Of a stretch of 6,569 bases of DNA, positions 5,723 to 6,569 are shown in pieces (positions within the stretch are counted from its first letter, which is position 1; every line of letters begins with the position of its first letter). Source of the stretch: Deltaproteobacteria bacterium (GTDB lineage: Bacteria > Desulfobacterota > Syntrophobacteria > B119-G9); assembly GCA_003646715.1 (NCBI GenBank), contig QMLL01000097.1:1-6569 (forward strand). Direction: 5' to 3'. The notes under the pieces were generated by a model. That model ran no database searches. It saw only the letters and a program-made list of their open reading frames with translations, and was not told the DNA's origin. A program made the position numbers and the translations under genes.

Positions 5723-6569
5723 TCACACATTAAATCTAAAATTTATGATGTCGCCATCCTGAACAATGTAGTTCTTTCCTTCCAGCCTGACTTTTCCCTT
5801 TTTTTGAGCATTCTGGTACGAACCGCATTCCACAAAATCATCAAACGAAATAACTTCAGCCCGGATAAACCCTTTTTCCATGTCAGTGTGAACAGCTCCG
5901 GCAGCCTTAAGGGCAGGAGTACCCTCTCTTATCGTCCACGCCCTTACCTCGTCCTTGCCTATGGTAAAAAAGGATATCAGTTTGAGAGTCTCATAAGAAG
6001 TTTTGATCACCTTTTCCATGGCAAGAGAAGACACTCCAAAATCTTCCATAAATTCTTTAACTTCTTCGGGGGGCAACTGGCTCAGTTCCATTTCAAGTTT
6101 CCCTTTGATGGACAGGCATGTGCCAAAGGATTTTTCTATTTCTCCTATATCCACGTTAGCGGTGCTGTCCTCCTCTTCATTCAGGATAATGATGCATGGT
6201 TTGGCGGACAAAAAAGTATAGCCCCGAAGCTCCGGAGCCTCGACCAATTCCTTTGAAAATCGAAGGGCCTTCTCATCTTCAAGCAAGGACAGAGCCTTCT
6301 CAAGGAGTTCTACTTCTCTCGGATTCCCCGCTTTCCCCTTCTTTCTTTCATGTTTAATCCGTTCCAGCCTCTTTTCTACTACGAGATAGTCGGCCAGGAT
6401 CAATTCATTCTCAAGGGCTTCGATATCTCCCATCGGGTCAGCTTTACCATAAACCGGATGCTCAAAACACCTGACAACGTGCATGAGGGCATCCGCGGGA
6501 CGAATGTTACTCAGAAATTCCTCTCCCAGCTCTTTTTTCCCTCCTTCTTTTACAAACGCCTGATCCACG
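5723..6569 (-). CDS. ychF: YchF/OLA1-type GTPase or ATPase, C-terminal part (5' end outside window)
   Basis: The visible part is about 281 residues; the P-loop and switch I lie beyond the right edge. YchF/OLA1 proteins are Obg-related P-loop NTPases that bind ribosomes and often prefer ATP. Recognisable blocks are EEFLSNIRPADALMHVVRCF (16-35 of the visible part), a charged coiled-coil region (about 50-110), SAKPCIIILNEEE with the YchF-type NxxE in place of NKxD (Asn130, Glu133), and the C-terminal TGS-like domain (about 198-281) with FTIGKDEVRAWTIREGT, AAGAVHTDMEKGFIRAEVI and VQDGDIINFRFNV. The expected DxxG-GLVxGASxGEGLG segment is altered to VDQAFVKEGGKKELG, with the motif glycine replaced by Phe. 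This suggests a divergent paralogue that may have weakened hydrolysis. GTG at 6568 could serve as a codon only; it is not the real start. The gene lies 147 bases upstream of mcmA1 and is probably a separate unit. Confidence 0.88.
   Translation of the reverse strand, partial: VDQAFVKEGGKKELGEEFLSNIRPADALMHVVRCFEHPVYGKADPMGDIEALENELILADYLVVEKRLERIKHERKKGKAGNPREVELLEKALSLLEDEKALRFSKELVEAPELRGYTFLSAKPCIIILNEEEDSTANVDIGEIEKSFGTCLSIKGKLEMELSQLPPEEVKEFMEDFGVSSLAMEKVIKTSYETLKLISFFTIGKDEVRAWTIREGTPALKAAGAVHTDMEKGFIRAEVISFDDFVECGSYQNAQKKGKVRLEGKNYIVQDGDIINFRFNV

Overview
All the genes I can support in this window lie on the minus strand, so they read from high to low coordinates. In transcription order they are: the 3' part of a YchF/OLA1-type GTPase gene; a short intergenic region with a good sigma-70-like promoter and a small 5'-UTR hairpin; a compact adenosylcobalamin-dependent methylmalonyl-CoA mutase cluster (catalytic subunit mcmA1, B12-binding subunit mcmA2, G-protein chaperone meaB, methylmalonyl-CoA epimerase mce); and a large multi-PAS hybrid sensor histidine kinase that runs off the left edge at the start of its receiver domain. 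Every long plus-strand reading frame is an antisense shadow of one of these genes.

The metabolic block is coherent. Mce interconverts (S)- and (R)-methylmalonyl-CoA. McmA1 and McmA2 together interconvert (R)-methylmalonyl-CoA and succinyl-CoA. MeaB is the GTPase that guards cofactor loading and protects or rescues the mutase. McmA1 has Tyr89, Arg207 and His244 at the same numbering as the well-studied Propionibacterium MutB. This argues for true methylmalonyl-CoA specificity rather than isobutyryl- or 2-hydroxyisobutyryl-CoA mutase activity. The genes are tightly packed: gaps of 52 and 22 bases, then a 4-base ATGA overlap. The window alone cannot show whether the pathway runs toward propionate production, propionate oxidation, or amino-acid or fatty-acid breakdown, because no carboxylase, transcarboxylase or CoA transferase is present.

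The kinase starts 60 bases after mce on the same strand. It has three PAS-type sensory regions, a complete HisKA/HATPase core (His403, N, G1, F and G2 boxes) and the first residues of a C-terminal receiver domain. No membrane segment is visible, so it is probably a soluble cytoplasmic sensor. Its second PAS region carries an unusual cysteine group.

The separately encoded mutase subunits, the PAS-rich soluble hybrid kinase, the diverged YchF and the middling base composition fit an anaerobic, metabolically versatile bacterium. A Desulfobacterota (deltaproteobacterial) lineage is my best guess. This is inference from gene style and not from a marker gene. I see no RNA genes, mobile elements, CRISPR or phage features. 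I do not see a new system here; the most useful leads are the promoter/leader of the mutase operon, the cysteine-bearing PAS domain, and the degenerate GTPase motif in the YchF homologue.
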